Shown here in pieces: positions 23,796 to 33,542 of a stretch of DNA of 64,000 bases. The stretch is taken from the NCBI RefSeq assembly GCF_000591035.1, contig NC_022521.1, positions 1,302,001-1,366,000 on the forward strand. Reading direction: 5' to 3'. The notes under the pieces are model-generated. The model had not been told where the DNA came from, made no database searches, and worked only from the letters and a program-made list of their open reading frames with translations. The position numbers and the translations under genes are program-made. Within the stretch, counting starts at the first letter, position 1, and every line of letters starts with the position of its first letter. Source of the DNA: Aeropyrum camini SY1 = JCM 12091. GTDB taxonomy: Archaea > Thermoproteota > Thermoprotei_A > Sulfolobales > Acidilobaceae.

Positions 23796-24743
23796 TTAAG
23801 GTGGATAGGCTTCAGGCCTATTCAACTCTTTCACACCGGAGTTAGTGTTACGCGGCGCCACCACCAGCACCTCCCCCCTGCAGCCGTGGTATACGAGCTC
23901 TCCCCCCATCTTCAGGATCTTCTTAACCGTCCACCCCTCTCCTTCAAGGGTCTCATACTGGTCTTTAGCCGTGAACGATCTTTCACCCACCCGGGGCTCG
24001 CCTGCAGCGCATGCCACCACCCTACCATCGGCTAGGACCTCAAGCCCCCGGGTTGGCCAGGTCCTGGCTATGGCGAGCACTAGATCACCCTCGATCCTAC
24101 GTCCCGGGCACGAGTAGCAATAGGGCTTGAAGGATGCTGCCAGCGAGGAAACAAGGAGGGATGCGGGGCCAAATATTGATGCGAGGCCCAAGACCACGCC
24201 GGATAGCCTGCCTGTGGAGAATGGTGAGAGCATTATAGATGCCGCGGCAGCCGAGACTAAGGCAAGCCATGGAGGCAGGGAGACCTTGGGGGGAGGGAAA
24301 CCTAGCCATAGTGCTGCTGAAAAGCCGACGGCAGTTGCCAGAGCCGCCGGACTAAACCTACCCGCCAGTACCACGGCTTCTATAGAGGGGTCGATATAAG
24401 GGCCTTCAATTCTAGGCCTTGCAAAAACCCTTGCAGAGACCGCGGCCAGGAGCGAGAGTGCGGCGTAGACGGAGGGGTTGACCGGAGTACCATCGCCCGG
24501 GGGCCAGAGGTAGAGGGGGAGGGATAGCACTGAGAAGCCTGCTATAAAGCTGCTTGAGACCCTGTAAACTATAGCTCCTAGAACCCAATAGACGGCCACT
24601 AGGCCAGCGAAGACGGCGTCTTCCAGCCCTAAATAAACTGCAGCGGCCATAGGTAGTATTGTGGCTATGGCTATGGAAGCTGGCTTTAGATACCATATCC
24701 GACAGGCCTTGGCAACGCCGGCCACGGCGGCTGCACGCCCCAA
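23796..24743 (-). CDS. Multi-span membrane protein of unknown function
   Basis: The product is 315 residues with about eight hydrophobic segments in the first 210 (for example VFAGLVAVYWVLGAIVY, VYAALSLLAAVSARVF, WLALVSAAAASIML), followed by a soluble C-terminal domain of about 100 residues. A pair of Cys (YCYSC) lies at the membrane exit, and the soluble part resembles a small beta domain. I recognise no family. It is followed immediately by the Rpo13 candidate, so the two are probably co-transcribed. It is divergent from the helicase gene. Confidence 0.65.
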   Translation of the reverse strand: MGRAAAVAGVAKACRIWYLKPASIAIATILPMAAAVYLGLEDAVFAGLVAVYWVLGAIVYRVSSSFIAGFSVLSLPLYLWPPGDGTPVNPSVYAALSLLAAVSARVFARPRIEGPYIDPSIEAVVLAGRFSPAALATAVGFSAALWLGFPPPKVSLPPWLALVSAAAASIMLSPFSTGRLSGVVLGLASIFGPASLLVSSLAASFKPYCYSCPGRRIEGDLVLAIARTWPTRGLEVLADGRVVACAAGEPRVGERSFTAKDQYETLEGEGWTVKKILKMGGELVYHGCRGEVLVVAPRNTNSGVKELNRPEAYPP

Positions 24744-24865
24744 CCAGACCGAGCCCCAAGTGGATTACGGGGAGTTTTAGTGCTTGTTAAGCCCTCTAGC
24801 AATATTGTATTATGTCTGGCGGCAGTGTGAGGCACTGGAAACCCTAGGCGGCTGTGTGGTGTGCT

Positions 24866-27712
24866 ATGGAGGGGTCTAGCATACCGGGATGGGTTTTGGA
24901 ACTGCTGAAGTCAGCGGGCTACAGGAGACTACTGCCTATTCAGGAGAAGGCATTTCCCATAATATATCGCGGTCTTAACGCACTGGTTGTGGCGCCCACA
25001 GGCTCGGGCAAGACTGAAGCCGCTCTGGTTCCCCTTCTCGCCAGGATGAAGGACCGGGGCGTGCCTAGGGGCGGCGGGGTCAAGATAGTTTACGTTACCC
25101 CCCTTAGGGCGCTGAATAGAGACCTGGGGGGGAGGGTTGAGAGGCTGGCGGGGCTCTTTGGCTATACAGTCCAGGTAAGGCACGGGGATACCGTCCAGTC
25201 CTTAAGGAGGAGGTTTCTCGAGAGGCCGCCGGACATAGTGATAATTACCCCCGAGAGCTTGGCACTCCTCCTAACAGTTAGGAGGGCGAAGGAGGTTCTG
25301 AAACATGCTAGAGCAGTTGTTGTGGATGAAATACATGAGATAATGGAGAGTAAGCGCGGTGTCGAGCTCTTCCTCAACATGGAGAAGCTGGAACTCATGG
25401 CTGGTATGAGGCTTCAGAGGGTGGGGCTCTCCGCAACAGTGTCTAAACACAGCCTCTCAAGAGCGGCCTCACTACTTGGTTCCGGCAGGCACGTCTCTAT
25501 GGTCATAGACACTAGCCCGAAGGAGTATGACGTTGAAGTAGTGGTTGTTAGTGATGAAGGCAGGTTTTGGGACAACAGTGTTAGGGCGATTGCAGAGATA
25601 GTTAAGAAGGAGGGCGGCTCCGTACTGGTTTTTGCTAACACAAGGTCCACGGTGGAGACGCTGGCCTACGCCCTCTCCCGGGAGCTTGGTGAGGAGGTGC
25701 CGGCACATCACGGCAGCCTCTCCCGCCATGTTAGGGAGCGTGTCGAGAGGGATTTCAAGAGCGGTAGGGTGAAGGCTATAGTAGCGACGAGCAGCCTAGA
25801 GCTGGGGATAGACGTTGGCAGGGTGGGCCTGGTGGTACAGTTCCTGTCGCCTCGTCAAGTAACCGCAATGGTGCAGAGGGCTGGAAGGTCTGGCCACAGG
25901 TTCGGCGAGAAGAGTAGGGCTGTGATAGTCACGGTGGACAACCTCTTCGAGGCCCTAGAGTCCCATGTAATAGCGTTCAGAGCTATGAAGGGCGATCTAG
26001 AAGACATTACCGTCCCTAAGAAGCCGTACGACGCTCTGGCCCACTTCATGGCGGGAGCCGCCATAGATTCGGAGCCCCCTACCCTGGAGGAGGTCTACAG
26101 GCTTTCCGTCTCCACCACGCCCTACAGTGAACTGAGGATGGAGGAGGTCGAGGACATAGCCAGCATCTTGAGCGACGTGAGAGTGATACGGCTAGGCCCA
26201 GGAGGCAGGCTGGGGAGGTCCTCTAGAACCTACAGCTACTTCTACAGAGTCTCGATGATACCGGACGAGAAGACTTTCAAAGTGCATGACGTTGTTTCCG
26301 GCCGGGATGTGGGTGAGGTGGGGGAAAGGTTTGTTCAGCTCAGGCTTATGAAGGCCTCTGACCCAAGGTCCAAGCCCTACATAGTGCTAGGGGGTAAGGT
26401 GTGGAAAATACTGGAGGTTGACATCGACGCTGGCAAGGTGCTGGTGTCGCCAGAGGGGGAGGTTGAGGGTGCCATCCCCGCGTGGGAGGGGGAGTTGATC
26501 CCTGTCGACTTCAAGGTTGCGAGGGAGGTCTGCAGCATCATAAGCCTTGCTATGAACGATAGGGAGGCTGGTAGGAGGCTCCTCAAGGCTAGGAGGCTTG
26601 AGGAGAGGTATGCAGAGAGGATACTGGATACTATTGAGGAGACAGCGAGACTATGGGGCACGGCGCTCTCGTGGAAGAGGCCTGTGGTTGAAGAGGCAGA
26701 GGGAGTGGCCATACTCTACGCTTGTCTCGGGAGCAAAGGAAACTTCGCCCTGAGCCTCCTCCTGTCCAAGCTTATGGAGAGCAGCGTCGCCGTAGAGTTC
26801 CACTATATACCATACGCTATAGTATTTAAGTCGCCCGCTTCGAGAGGTCTCGGCAGGCTTGTGGCAAAGTCTCTAAAAACCCTCGCCAAGCTCGACCCGG
26901 CTGAGAGGCTAGGAATGCTGTATGACGCAGTCAGGAGGAGTAGAGCCTATATGGTGAGGTTCTACCAGGTTGCTAAGAGGATGGGGGTTGTCGACCCCGA
27001 CGCCACCCTATTCCTCGACATTATAAGGAAGATGGCGGACGCCATGCACGGCACCCCAGTCGACATAGAGACTGTGAAGGAGCTTGTCCACGAGAAGCTC
27101 GATGTAGAAGCTCTGAACAAGTTTCTAGACGATGTAAGCGATGTAGCTGTAGTAGAGCTCAAACAGCTCTCCCCACTCGCCAGGGAAACCATAACTAACC
27201 CCTACCTTAGGGTAGACGCTGCTGTTAGCCTGAAAGCACTGGGCCTGGATAAGATAATAGAGGCCAAGAAGAGGAGGCTGTCGGAGAAGAGGATAGTGTT
27301 CCTATGCGTCTCATGCGGGAGGAGACATGAAAGAAGGGTGGCAGACCTCCCCTACGGAACAGCACATAGATGCCCCTACTGTGGATCCCTAGCCCTAGCT
27401 CCCCTACCTCCCACCGAGACTGGTGAGAAGCTTGCCGAAGCATACTCAAGGAAGAGGAAGGGGGCTAGACTCGCCCGGGATGAGGCGAAGCTCGCCAAGG
27501 AGGTTGAGGAGAGGGCTAGACTATACATCTCACTGGCTGTCGAGGGTAAGGCTAGATACATAGCTGAGGCGCTATCAGCCCAGGGAGTAGGGCCCAAGAG
27601 AGCTAGAAGCCTTCTAAGAGAGCTACAGCTCTACGGCGAAAACCGTTTTTACCTGGCGCTCATAAAGGCCGAGGAGGACTATGTCTCCACCAGGAGGTAC
27701 TGGAAGGGCTAG
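24866..27712 (+). CDS. lhr2: Lhr-type superfamily 2 helicase (aLhr2-like)
   Basis: This is a large DNA/RNA helicase of 948 residues. Motif I is APTGSGKTEA (about 44-53), motif II DEIH (154-157), motif III SATVS, motif IV-VI elements include VFANTRST, ATSSLELGIDVG and QRAGRSGH, followed by the Lhr-specific winged-helix and beta-barrel region. A C-terminal zinc knuckle (CVSC...CPYC, about residues 811-836) fits the archaeal Lhr2 group. Archaeal Lhr proteins unwind DNA:RNA hybrids and take part in DNA repair and possibly ribosome-linked RNA metabolism. ATG 24866 is preferred to GTG 24854. Confidence 0.9.
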   Translation: MEGSSIPGWVLELLKSAGYRRLLPIQEKAFPIIYRGLNALVVAPTGSGKTEAALVPLLARMKDRGVPRGGGVKIVYVTPLRALNRDLGGRVERLAGLFGYTVQVRHGDTVQSLRRRFLERPPDIVIITPESLALLLTVRRAKEVLKHARAVVVDEIHEIMESKRGVELFLNMEKLELMAGMRLQRVGLSATVSKHSLSRAASLLGSGRHVSMVIDTSPKEYDVEVVVVSDEGRFWDNSVRAIAEIVKKEGGSVLVFANTRSTVETLAYALSRELGEEVPAHHGSLSRHVRERVERDFKSGRVKAIVATSSLELGIDVGRVGLVVQFLSPRQVTAMVQRAGRSGHRFGEKSRAVIVTVDNLFEALESHVIAFRAMKGDLEDITVPKKPYDALAHFMAGAAIDSEPPTLEEVYRLSVSTTPYSELRMEEVEDIASILSDVRVIRLGPGGRLGRSSRTYSYFYRVSMIPDEKTFKVHDVVSGRDVGEVGERFVQLRLMKASDPRSKPYIVLGGKVWKILEVDIDAGKVLVSPEGEVEGAIPAWEGELIPVDFKVAREVCSIISLAMNDREAGRRLLKARRLEERYAERILDTIEETARLWGTALSWKRPVVEEAEGVAILYACLGSKGNFALSLLLSKLMESSVAVEFHYIPYAIVFKSPASRGLGRLVAKSLKTLAKLDPAERLGMLYDAVRRSRAYMVRFYQVAKRMGVVDPDATLFLDIIRKMADAMHGTPVDIETVKELVHEKLDVEALNKFLDDVSDVAVVELKQLSPLARETITNPYLRVDAAVSLKALGLDKIIEAKKRRLSEKRIVFLCVSCGRRHERRVADLPYGTAHRCPYCGSLALAPLPPTETGEKLAEAYSRKRKGARLARDEAKLAKEVEERARLYISLAVEGKARYIAEALSAQGVGPKRARSLLRELQLYGENRFYLALIKAEEDYVSTRRYWKG

Positions 27713-27873
27713 AGCAAGCGGGGAAACAGGCCTCCCGCCCCCCCTTCCTTGTGTAGCTAGGCGGGCGGGCTAGGCAAGGCTAATCAAGATTAAAAATAGC
27801 TCTTAAGCAACTATATACTTCACGGGAGGGCAGGAGCATTATACTCTAGACGAGGTTTAACGGGTGCTAGACA

Positions 27874-28938
27874 GTGGGGAAAGAGGCTAGGCTGAAGAAG
27901 GTTGTTATTGTTGCTGACTGGGATGCCGATGGCGTGGTCTCAGCAGCAGAGATCTACTACTCCCAGAAGTATAGGGAGGCTTTCCCCCATAGGGGGAAGG
28001 CTCTTGTGGAGATGGAGCCGTCGGGGCCCCGCGGGTTCCAGGAGAAGGCTGGGTCCCTGGGATGCGGGGATATTGTGGTTATACTAGACATACCGTACAC
28101 CGAGGAGGTTAAGGCTGGGCTGAAGACTTATCTAGAGAGCTGTGGGGAGAAGATAGAGTCTATGCTCTACTTCGACCATCACGACTCCACGCTCAAGAGG
28201 TCTAGGGAGCTTGAGGCGGAGTTCGGGATACTCCTCTTCTACGGGGTTATGCCGACTTCCCTTATAGTCAGGAACACGCTGGAGGCAGCTGGCATAAGGC
28301 TTACGCCAAGGCTCAACAACTTCGTCAAGGGTGTGGCAGTCCTGGAGGGCGGAGGCAAGGCTATAGGGGGCTTCGTGTCGAAGAGTATAGTAAACCTGAC
28401 AGCATCAATATCAAAGACTCTCAACAGGAGGAGGGACCCAGATGTCTGGAGGAGGTATGTTGAGTGGCTTGCAAACCCCCTCCCCTTCGAGCCTACCAAG
28501 CTGCCCGGATCGGGTGAGACGATAGTCGAGGCCAGCCTAGAGGAGTCTAGGGAGGCTGATGAGGAGGTTAGAAGGGTTGCAACAGACCTTGCCATGTCGT
28601 CTGTGAAGGTTGGCATAGTCTCCTTCGTGGACGCTAGGGGTAAGTGGAGGAGGCCAGGCGCCTCAGCCCTGGCGAGCTTCATACACAAGATAGTTAAAAC
28701 GCCGGTAGCCCTCCTATTCGAGAGAGACGACGGCGTGAGGGTTCTAGTGTTGAGGTCCTCCGCCGGAGAGGCTAAGATGCTGGCTAAAGAGCTGGAGGAG
28801 CTGGGCCTAGTTGAGGACCTCGGCGGCCACGAAAACGTCGCCACAGCCAGGCTGAGGGAAGACACTACGATAGAGAGGCTGACGAAAGGGCTGAGAAGAG
28901 CCTCTGTAAGCATAGTCGTCAAGAGGAATAGGGGGTGA
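27874..28938 (+). CDS. DHH-family phosphoesterase
   Basis: The product is 354 residues with the DHH superfamily metal motifs: DWDADG (15-20), LDIP (71-74) and DHHDS (101-105). All key Asp and His residues are present, so it should be active. The C-terminal part resembles DHHA1-like nucleic-acid-binding domains, with a late GGHENVATAR motif. Candidates are a RecJ-like single-strand nuclease or an oligonucleotide phosphodiesterase. The intact motifs argue against a purely structural Cdc45. GTG start; the gene stands alone, with the tRNA-Glu gene 18 bp behind it. Confidence 0.8.
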   Translation: MGKEARLKKVVIVADWDADGVVSAAEIYYSQKYREAFPHRGKALVEMEPSGPRGFQEKAGSLGCGDIVVILDIPYTEEVKAGLKTYLESCGEKIESMLYFDHHDSTLKRSRELEAEFGILLFYGVMPTSLIVRNTLEAAGIRLTPRLNNFVKGVAVLEGGGKAIGGFVSKSIVNLTASISKTLNRRRDPDVWRRYVEWLANPLPFEPTKLPGSGETIVEASLEESREADEEVRRVATDLAMSSVKVGIVSFVDARGKWRRPGASALASFIHKIVKTPVALLFERDDGVRVLVLRSSAGEAKMLAKELEELGLVEDLGGHENVATARLREDTTIERLTKGLRRASVSIVVKRNRG

Positions 28939-28956
28939 CTGCTACCCCCCAGCCTG

Positions 28957-29034
28957 TGGTGCCGCGGCCGGGATTTGAACCCGGGTCACGGGCTCGAAAG
29001 GCCCGCATACTGGGCCGGGCTATACTACCGCGGC
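28957..29034 (-). tRNA. tRNA-Glu (UUC)
   Basis: The complement folds as a full cloverleaf: acceptor GCCGCGG/CCGCGGC, D arm, anticodon stem CGGGC/GCCCG with loop CTTTCGA (anticodon TTC), T arm with GTTCAAAT, discriminator A and an encoded CCA. There is no intron. A TATA-like CATAAAACC lies about 30 nt upstream. Confidence 0.95.
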
Positions 29035-29077
29035 ACCCGGTAGCGGTATGGGTGTTCTCGCGGTTTTATGAGTTCTA

Positions 29078-29173
29078 TGGAGCCGGGGCCGGGATTCGAA
29101 CCCGGGAACTAACGGGTCTCTACGGGCGAGGTCCTCTGCAGCCCGCCGCCTTAGACCGCTCGGCCACCCCGGC
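29078..29173 (-). tRNA. tRNA-Cys (GCA) with an 18-nt intron
   Basis: The acceptor GCCGGGG/CCCCGGC with discriminator T (the Cys identity base) and encoded CCA is clear, as is the T arm CCGGG-TTCGAAT-CCCGG. The anticodon stem pairs GCGGG with CCCGT only if 18 nt (29118-29135, at the canonical 37/38 site) are removed. The remaining loop is CTGCAGA with anticodon GCA. Mature length is 78 nt including CCA. Without splicing it would mimic a long-variable-arm tRNA, but no Leu or Ser anticodon can be formed. Confidence 0.9.
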
Positions 29174-29225
29174 CCCAGTTAGTGTTTTTAGGTTGCTAGG
29201 AGGTTTTAGAGGTTCCCGTTTAGGG

Positions 29226-30554
29226 TTAGGGGGTTATCCTTTCAGTGTCTCTAGGCAGCATTCTAGCCTCCCTTATGTTCTCCAGCCTTAGGGTTTGCAT
29301 AACTATCCTCTCCAGCCCCATGCCCGCGCCGCCGTGTGGCGGTGCTCCGTGTTTGAAGAAGTCTAGGTAAAACTGGAAGCTCTCTGCGTCCAGCCCCTTG
29401 TCGTTGAGGTTATCCAGCAGCCTGTGATACCTGTGCTCCCTCTGCCCGCCCGTAACAATCTCGAGACCCCTGTATAGAAGGTCGAAGCTGTACGTCCAAT
29501 CCGGCTCGTCCTCCTTCCTCATGGTGTAGAAGGGTCTAACCTTCCAGGGGTATTCCACTATGAAGATGAAGTCCGAGTCTAGCTCCTCGCTGGCGTACGC
29601 GCCCATCAGCCTCTCACCCTCGCTATCCAGGTCCTCGCCGTGCTCAACCTTCTTCCCGAACCTCTCTTCGAGTATCTCGTAGGCCTTCCTTAACGGTATC
29701 CTGGGTATGCCTGATGCCGGTATCCTTGGAGGCTCGACCTTGTATAGCTCGAGTATCCTCCTACCCTCTTCCTCCAGCATCCTGGCTATAGCCCTCATGA
29801 AGCCCTCTACATAGTTCATAACGTCGTTGTAGCCCTCTATGAAGCCGACCTCTATGTCGAGGCTGTGATACTCGTTTAGGTGCCTCGAGGTGTGGTGGGG
29901 CTCGGCCCTGAAGACAGGGCCTATTTCGAAAACCCTTTCAAGCCCCGCTATAACAGCGAACTGCTTGTAGAACTGGGGGCTCTGGGCGAGGAAGGCCGTC
30001 TTGTCGAAGTAAACCACCGGGAAAACCTCGGCGCCGCTTTCCGTGCCCGCCGCGACAATCTTGGGTGTGAATATCTCCACGAAGCCCTGGCTCCAATAGT
30101 AGTCTCTAAAGACCTTCGCCACCATAGCCTCGAGCTCGAATATGGCGGAGACCATAGGGTTCCTCAGGTCGAGCCACCTGTACCTTAGCCTGGTGGGTAG
30201 CGAAGCCTTCTCAGACCCCTCAACTTCAAGAGGGAGGGGCTCGACCGGGGAGTTCAGAACCTCAAGCCTCTCGACCTTAACCTCAACACCCTCCCTGGTG
30301 GGAGCTCGCCGCAGCTCGCCTTCAATGCACACAACCGACTCTAGCTTCAGGTCCTCAGCGGCCCTGAGAGCCTCTTCAGGGCTCTCCCCCCTCTTGACAG
30401 TCGCCTGTATAACCCCGCTCCTATCCCTAACGAGTACGAACTTTAGCCTGCCAAGATCCCTTATCCTATGAGCCCATCCGCAGACCCTAACCCTACCCCC
30501 TAGTAGGCTATACTTCGAGGAGATTATATCGGCTATAAACCTGTCCTTCAACAA
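29226..30554 (-). CDS. aspS: Aspartyl-tRNA synthetase (archaeal type)
   Basis: This is a class IIb synthetase of 442 residues. The N-terminal OB fold (VRVCGWAHRIRDLG, about 21-34) reads the anticodon. Motif 2 (VFEIGPVFRAEPHHTSRHLNEY, in part) and motif 3 (GMGLERIVM) are intact. The length and lack of the bacterial insertion domain mark the archaeal/eukaryal type. With GatDE in this window making Gln-tRNA, it is possible that this enzyme also charges tRNA-Asn for transamidation; specificity is not decided by inspection. TTG start. Confidence 0.94.
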   Translation of the reverse strand: MLKDRFIADIISSKYSLLGGRVRVCGWAHRIRDLGRLKFVLVRDRSGVIQATVKRGESPEEALRAAEDLKLESVVCIEGELRRAPTREGVEVKVERLEVLNSPVEPLPLEVEGSEKASLPTRLRYRWLDLRNPMVSAIFELEAMVAKVFRDYYWSQGFVEIFTPKIVAAGTESGAEVFPVVYFDKTAFLAQSPQFYKQFAVIAGLERVFEIGPVFRAEPHHTSRHLNEYHSLDIEVGFIEGYNDVMNYVEGFMRAIARMLEEEGRRILELYKVEPPRIPASGIPRIPLRKAYEILEERFGKKVEHGEDLDSEGERLMGAYASEELDSDFIFIVEYPWKVRPFYTMRKEDEPDWTYSFDLLYRGLEIVTGGQREHRYHRLLDNLNDKGLDAESFQFYLDFFKHGAPPHGGAGMGLERIVMQTLRLENIREARMLPRDTERITP

Positions 30555-30644
30555 CCTCTAACACACCTCAGGCGGCCCGGCCTCTAGGAAGGTGTGGAAC
30601 TAGGGGCTAAAATAATGGGCCTACCCGCGCTGGATAGGGGGTTG

Positions 30645-31070
30645 CTAGGGGGATATTGTCACGAAGAAAATCGACCTGTACCTTGCTACTAGCTTCTGGA
30701 ACTGGGATACCGTCAGCTCCCCAAGCCCCTCCGGGCTGTAGTCGCCTCTAACTATTATCTCCACAAGCCTCTTCTGCCAGCTGTCCCCCTGAACCACGTA
30801 TCTTGCAACCCCTGAGGCGGTCTTCTCGTACCTCAAAACTATGGGTATCCTGGCAAGCTTCCAGAAGTACGGTGGTGCTATTTCTAGGATACTCTGCACC
30901 TCCGCCCTGTCGAGTATGTGGGTTTCGCCCGAGTACAGCGTTATTCTCACGCGTCCCCTAGACGCCTCGTATAGGGTTACCGTCTCCCTGGGTATGTTCT
31001 GTGCTAGCCTCTTCGCCGTCTCCCTATACCTTGTCTCTATGTATCTCCTGGTTGCCTTGCCCTGCTTCAT
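30645..31070 (-). CDS. DUF61/UPF0216-like protein
   Basis: The product is 141 residues with no membrane segment. Motifs such as YSGETHILDRAEVQSI (about 51-66) and ARIPIVLRYEK (about 73-83) resemble the archaeal UPF0216 (DUF61) family, whose function is unknown. It follows the Nop5-fibrillarin pair on the same strand with a 24-nt gap and may share their transcript, which hints at an RNA-related role. The family name is from memory of the pattern. Confidence 0.6.
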   Translation of the reverse strand: MKQGKATRRYIETRYRETAKRLAQNIPRETVTLYEASRGRVRITLYSGETHILDRAEVQSILEIAPPYFWKLARIPIVLRYEKTASGVARYVVQGDSWQKRLVEIIVRGDYSPEGLGELTVSQFQKLVARYRSIFFVTISP

Positions 31071-31094
31071 CTGGCCTACCTTCCGGGCCCAGCC

Positions 31095-31799
31095 TTACCT
31101 CCGCCTCATAATAGCGTAGATCATGGCGTGGTCCCTGTCGAACGGGTCTAGGTGTACGACGTCCTTTATCTCGAGACCCCCTTCCATTAGGGTCTTAATC
31201 TCCCTCTTGTAAACCTCGCTAGGCTCTGTGGTGACGTCTATGCTCCTCGCCTTTATAGCCATTAGCATGTACCCCCCGTCCCTAAGGAAGAATCTCGCGT
31301 TCCTAACTACTATTGCAGCCTGCTCGGGCTGGGCGACGTCGGCGTAGAGTCCGTCCACACCCTCCACCAGGTGCCTATACTTCTCCGGGAACCTCGCGTC
31401 CCCCAGGATAGGAAAGATGTTCCTCCTATCCCTCACTACCGTCAGCAGGTCCCTCATAACCCTGGGAGCGAACTCGACGCCGTATATCCTGCCGCGGGGC
31501 CCTATTATATCGCTAATGTGGCTTGCCGTCGTACCGCTTGCTATGCCTAGATAGAGTATCCTGTCGCCCTCCTTGATAGGCAGCTCTACTAGACCCTTGA
31601 GGAGTGCGGCCGCGAGCTTGCTCCTGTAGGCGTTCCACTCCCTATACTCCTCCCCGTTGTACCTGAATATTCTCTCGCCGTAGACCCTCTGGCCGGGTAC
31701 CAGGTTCTTTGTCGCTATCCTGAGGCTACCGTCCTCAAGCTCCACAACGTAGACCCCTCTCCACATATCATGCTCTCTAACGCTGACAACCTCAACCAC
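31095..31799 (-). CDS. flpA: Fibrillarin, C/D box RNA 2'-O-methyltransferase
   Basis: This is the SAM-dependent catalytic subunit of archaeal C/D box sRNPs, which methylates ribose in rRNA and tRNA. It is 234 residues. The SAM site [17 protein letters not shown] (about 84-100) and downstream segments [13 protein letters not shown] and [12 protein letters not shown] are classic, as is the C-terminal [14 protein letters not shown] start 15 nt behind the Nop5 stop; the pair is a conserved archaeal operon. Confidence 0.97.
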   Translation of the reverse strand: MVEVVSVREHDMWRGVYVVELEDGSLRIATKNLVPGQRVYGERIFRYNGEEYREWNAYRSKLAAALLKGLVELPIKEGDRILYLGIASGTTASHISDIIGPRGRIYGVEFAPRVMRDLLTVVRDRRNIFPILGDARFPEKYRHLVEGVDGLYADVAQPEQAAIVVRNARFFLRDGGYMLMAIKARSIDVTTEPSEVYKREIKTLMEGGLEIKDVVHLDPFDRDHAMIYAIMRRR

Positions 31800-31814
31800 A
31801 GGTCCTCACCCCCT

Positions 31815-33089
31815 CTATCTCCTCCCTCCCCTCCTTCTCCTCGGCGGGCGGCCCCGCCTAGGTGGCCTAGCCCTTCTCGGCTGGGGCGGCTTCTCCTCCC
31901 TCTTCCTCTTGGGAGGCTTGGCGTATATCTTCTTGATCTCGGCTATCCTCCTCCTAAGCTCCTCCCTGAGCTTGTCGCCTATGAACCGGCCTGTGAAGGC
32001 GTCTACCTTAGCGGCTATAGCGAGCTTAGCGGCTAGGGCCCTTGCAATCTTACCCCGCTGCCACTTTGGGCTCCTATGTATGTCGGGATACTGGAATATT
32101 ATGCCGTGCTTAGGCGGTTTGCCCCCTGTCCTCAGAGCCCTGAAGAGAGCCTTCTCGGCCCCGAGGACCTGGATTGTGCTGGCGGGCATCCTGGCCAGCT
32201 TGTCCAGGCCTCCCGCCAGGCTGATAAGCCTGGCCCCCAGAAGCGGGCCTACCAACGCTGTTATGTTGGGGGCCACCTCGTTCATGACCTGCTCTATGTA
32301 CTCGGTCAGCCTACGCCTGAGCTGGTAGAGCTCGCTTGTTATCCTGGCTAGGGTCTGGACGGCCTGTATGTCGATCTCAGACAAATCTGCTCCTATGCTC
32401 TGCCTGGCCGCCTCTGCTATGCGCCTAGCCTTCTCCTCGCTGAAGCCGAGTTCAACGAGCCTCTCAACCGTTATGTTGTCTCTGTGCCCTACTGAGGAGA
32501 CTATCTTAACGTAGTCCTCGTGCTCCCTAACCAGGTCGTTTAGCTCGGGGAAGTGTATGCTATACCACTCCCTAAGCCTTGCTACAAAGAGGTTAACAGT
32601 CTTGTCTATATCGTCAATAGCTCTGATAGCCTGCGCAGCCAGCATATCCCTCTTCTGGGCAGCACCACGCAGCTTCCTCCTAGTATACTCGACTTCGACC
32701 TCGTAAAGCCAGTTAAGAGCGTCCTCCTCGCTGCCGAAGAAGCCGAGTTCAACGCCCAAGCTCACAAGCCTCTCCCTAGCCTGGAGGGCTACATTGTTTC
32801 CAGGCTCAACCTCCACGCTTAAACCTAGCTTGGAAAAGTGCCTGGCAGTGTCCTCACTCTCAACCACTAGAGCACCGACTCCTGACTCGGCCAGCTTCTT
32901 GCCAAGCTTCTCGTGGGCTAGAGTAAACCCCTCATCCTCAAGCCTCAACGCCTCAGACACAGCCTCATCCACGCTTCGGGGGAAGAGTTCGTACTCCTGA
33001 ATACTACCATCCTCCCTGAGGGCCACAGGACCTATAGCCAGATCTGCGATGTATACCCTGCCGCCGTTGCCGCTCAAGCTGGCCAGCAC
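31815..33089 (-). CDS. nop5: Nop5 (Nop56/58), C/D box sRNP scaffold
   Basis: This protein bridges fibrillarin and the L7Ae-bound kink-turn in C/D box sRNPs. It is 424 residues: an N-terminal fibrillarin-binding domain, a central coiled coil, the NOP domain with family block GARLISLAGGLDKLARMPASTIQVLG in part (about 286-311), and a basic Arg/Pro/Lys tail from about 390. The GTG start lies about 40 nt behind TTTAAATC on the minus strand. It is divergent from S30e. Confidence 0.96.
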   Translation of the reverse strand: MLASLSGNGGRVYIADLAIGPVALREDGSIQEYELFPRSVDEAVSEALRLEDEGFTLAHEKLGKKLAESGVGALVVESEDTARHFSKLGLSVEVEPGNNVALQARERLVSLGVELGFFGSEEDALNWLYEVEVEYTRRKLRGAAQKRDMLAAQAIRAIDDIDKTVNLFVARLREWYSIHFPELNDLVREHEDYVKIVSSVGHRDNITVERLVELGFSEEKARRIAEAARQSIGADLSEIDIQAVQTLARITSELYQLRRRLTEYIEQVMNEVAPNITALVGPLLGARLISLAGGLDKLARMPASTIQVLGAEKALFRALRTGGKPPKHGIIFQYPDIHRSPKWQRGKIARALAAKLAIAAKVDAFTGRFIGDKLREELRRRIAEIKKIYAKPPKRKREEKPPQPRRARPPRRGRPPRRRRGGRR

Positions 33090-33188
33090 CCCAGACTAAT
33101 ACCAAATCTAAACGTCTACCATTGAGATTTAAATAGATAATAAAGAGAGCCCGAGAACCTTGGGCCGCAGGGGCTGTTTTGACGGAGA

Positions 33189-33240
33189 TACAGTTTAAAT
33201 AGCCCTGGAGCCAGGGATAATGTAGATTTGGGGAGGATCT
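33189..33240 (+). promoter_or_regulatory. Promoter and ribosome binding site of S30e
   Basis: A TATA box (GTTTAAATAG, about 33190-33199) is followed by GGGGAGGAT just upstream of ATG 33241. This is a strong archaeal promoter and ribosome binding site. Confidence 0.6.
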
Positions 33241-33393
33241 ATGGGTACGCACGGCAGTCTAACCAAGGCTGGGAAGGTTAGGAAGCAGACGCCCCGCCTT
33301 CCGGCTAAGCAGAAGAAGAACTACCCGCCCAGGCTGAAAAACAGGCTGAAGTATCAGGTAAGGATAGAGAAGGTGGCTTCGGCTAGGGCTTAG
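33241..33393 (+). CDS. rps30e: Ribosomal protein S30e
   Basis: This is a very short gene of 50 codons. The product is basic and opens [18 protein letters not shown], followed by [14 protein letters not shown], the pattern of archaeal/eukaryal S30e of the small subunit. It stands alone with its own promoter and a ribosome binding site five bases upstream. A T-rich run (ATATTTTCTTTGTTT, about 33400-33414) behind it may terminate the transcript. Confidence 0.95.
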
Positions 33394-33542
33394 CTGGAAT
33401 ATTTTCTTTGTTTAAAACGTAAATCTCAAAAACTCTTTCCAGGCGGACTATATTTTAGGCCAGGATATTTCTACTCCTTCCATGCCACCCGTTCTACTCG
33501 GGGAAACAGATTATCCCCTCCAGGCTTTAACTGGAAGACACC

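Noticed and set aside
29078-29173. Reading the second tRNA as tRNA-Leu or tRNA-Ser with a long variable arm
   Set aside because: No Leu or Ser anticodon follows a U33. Removing an 18-nt intron gives a regular tRNA-Cys with discriminator U.
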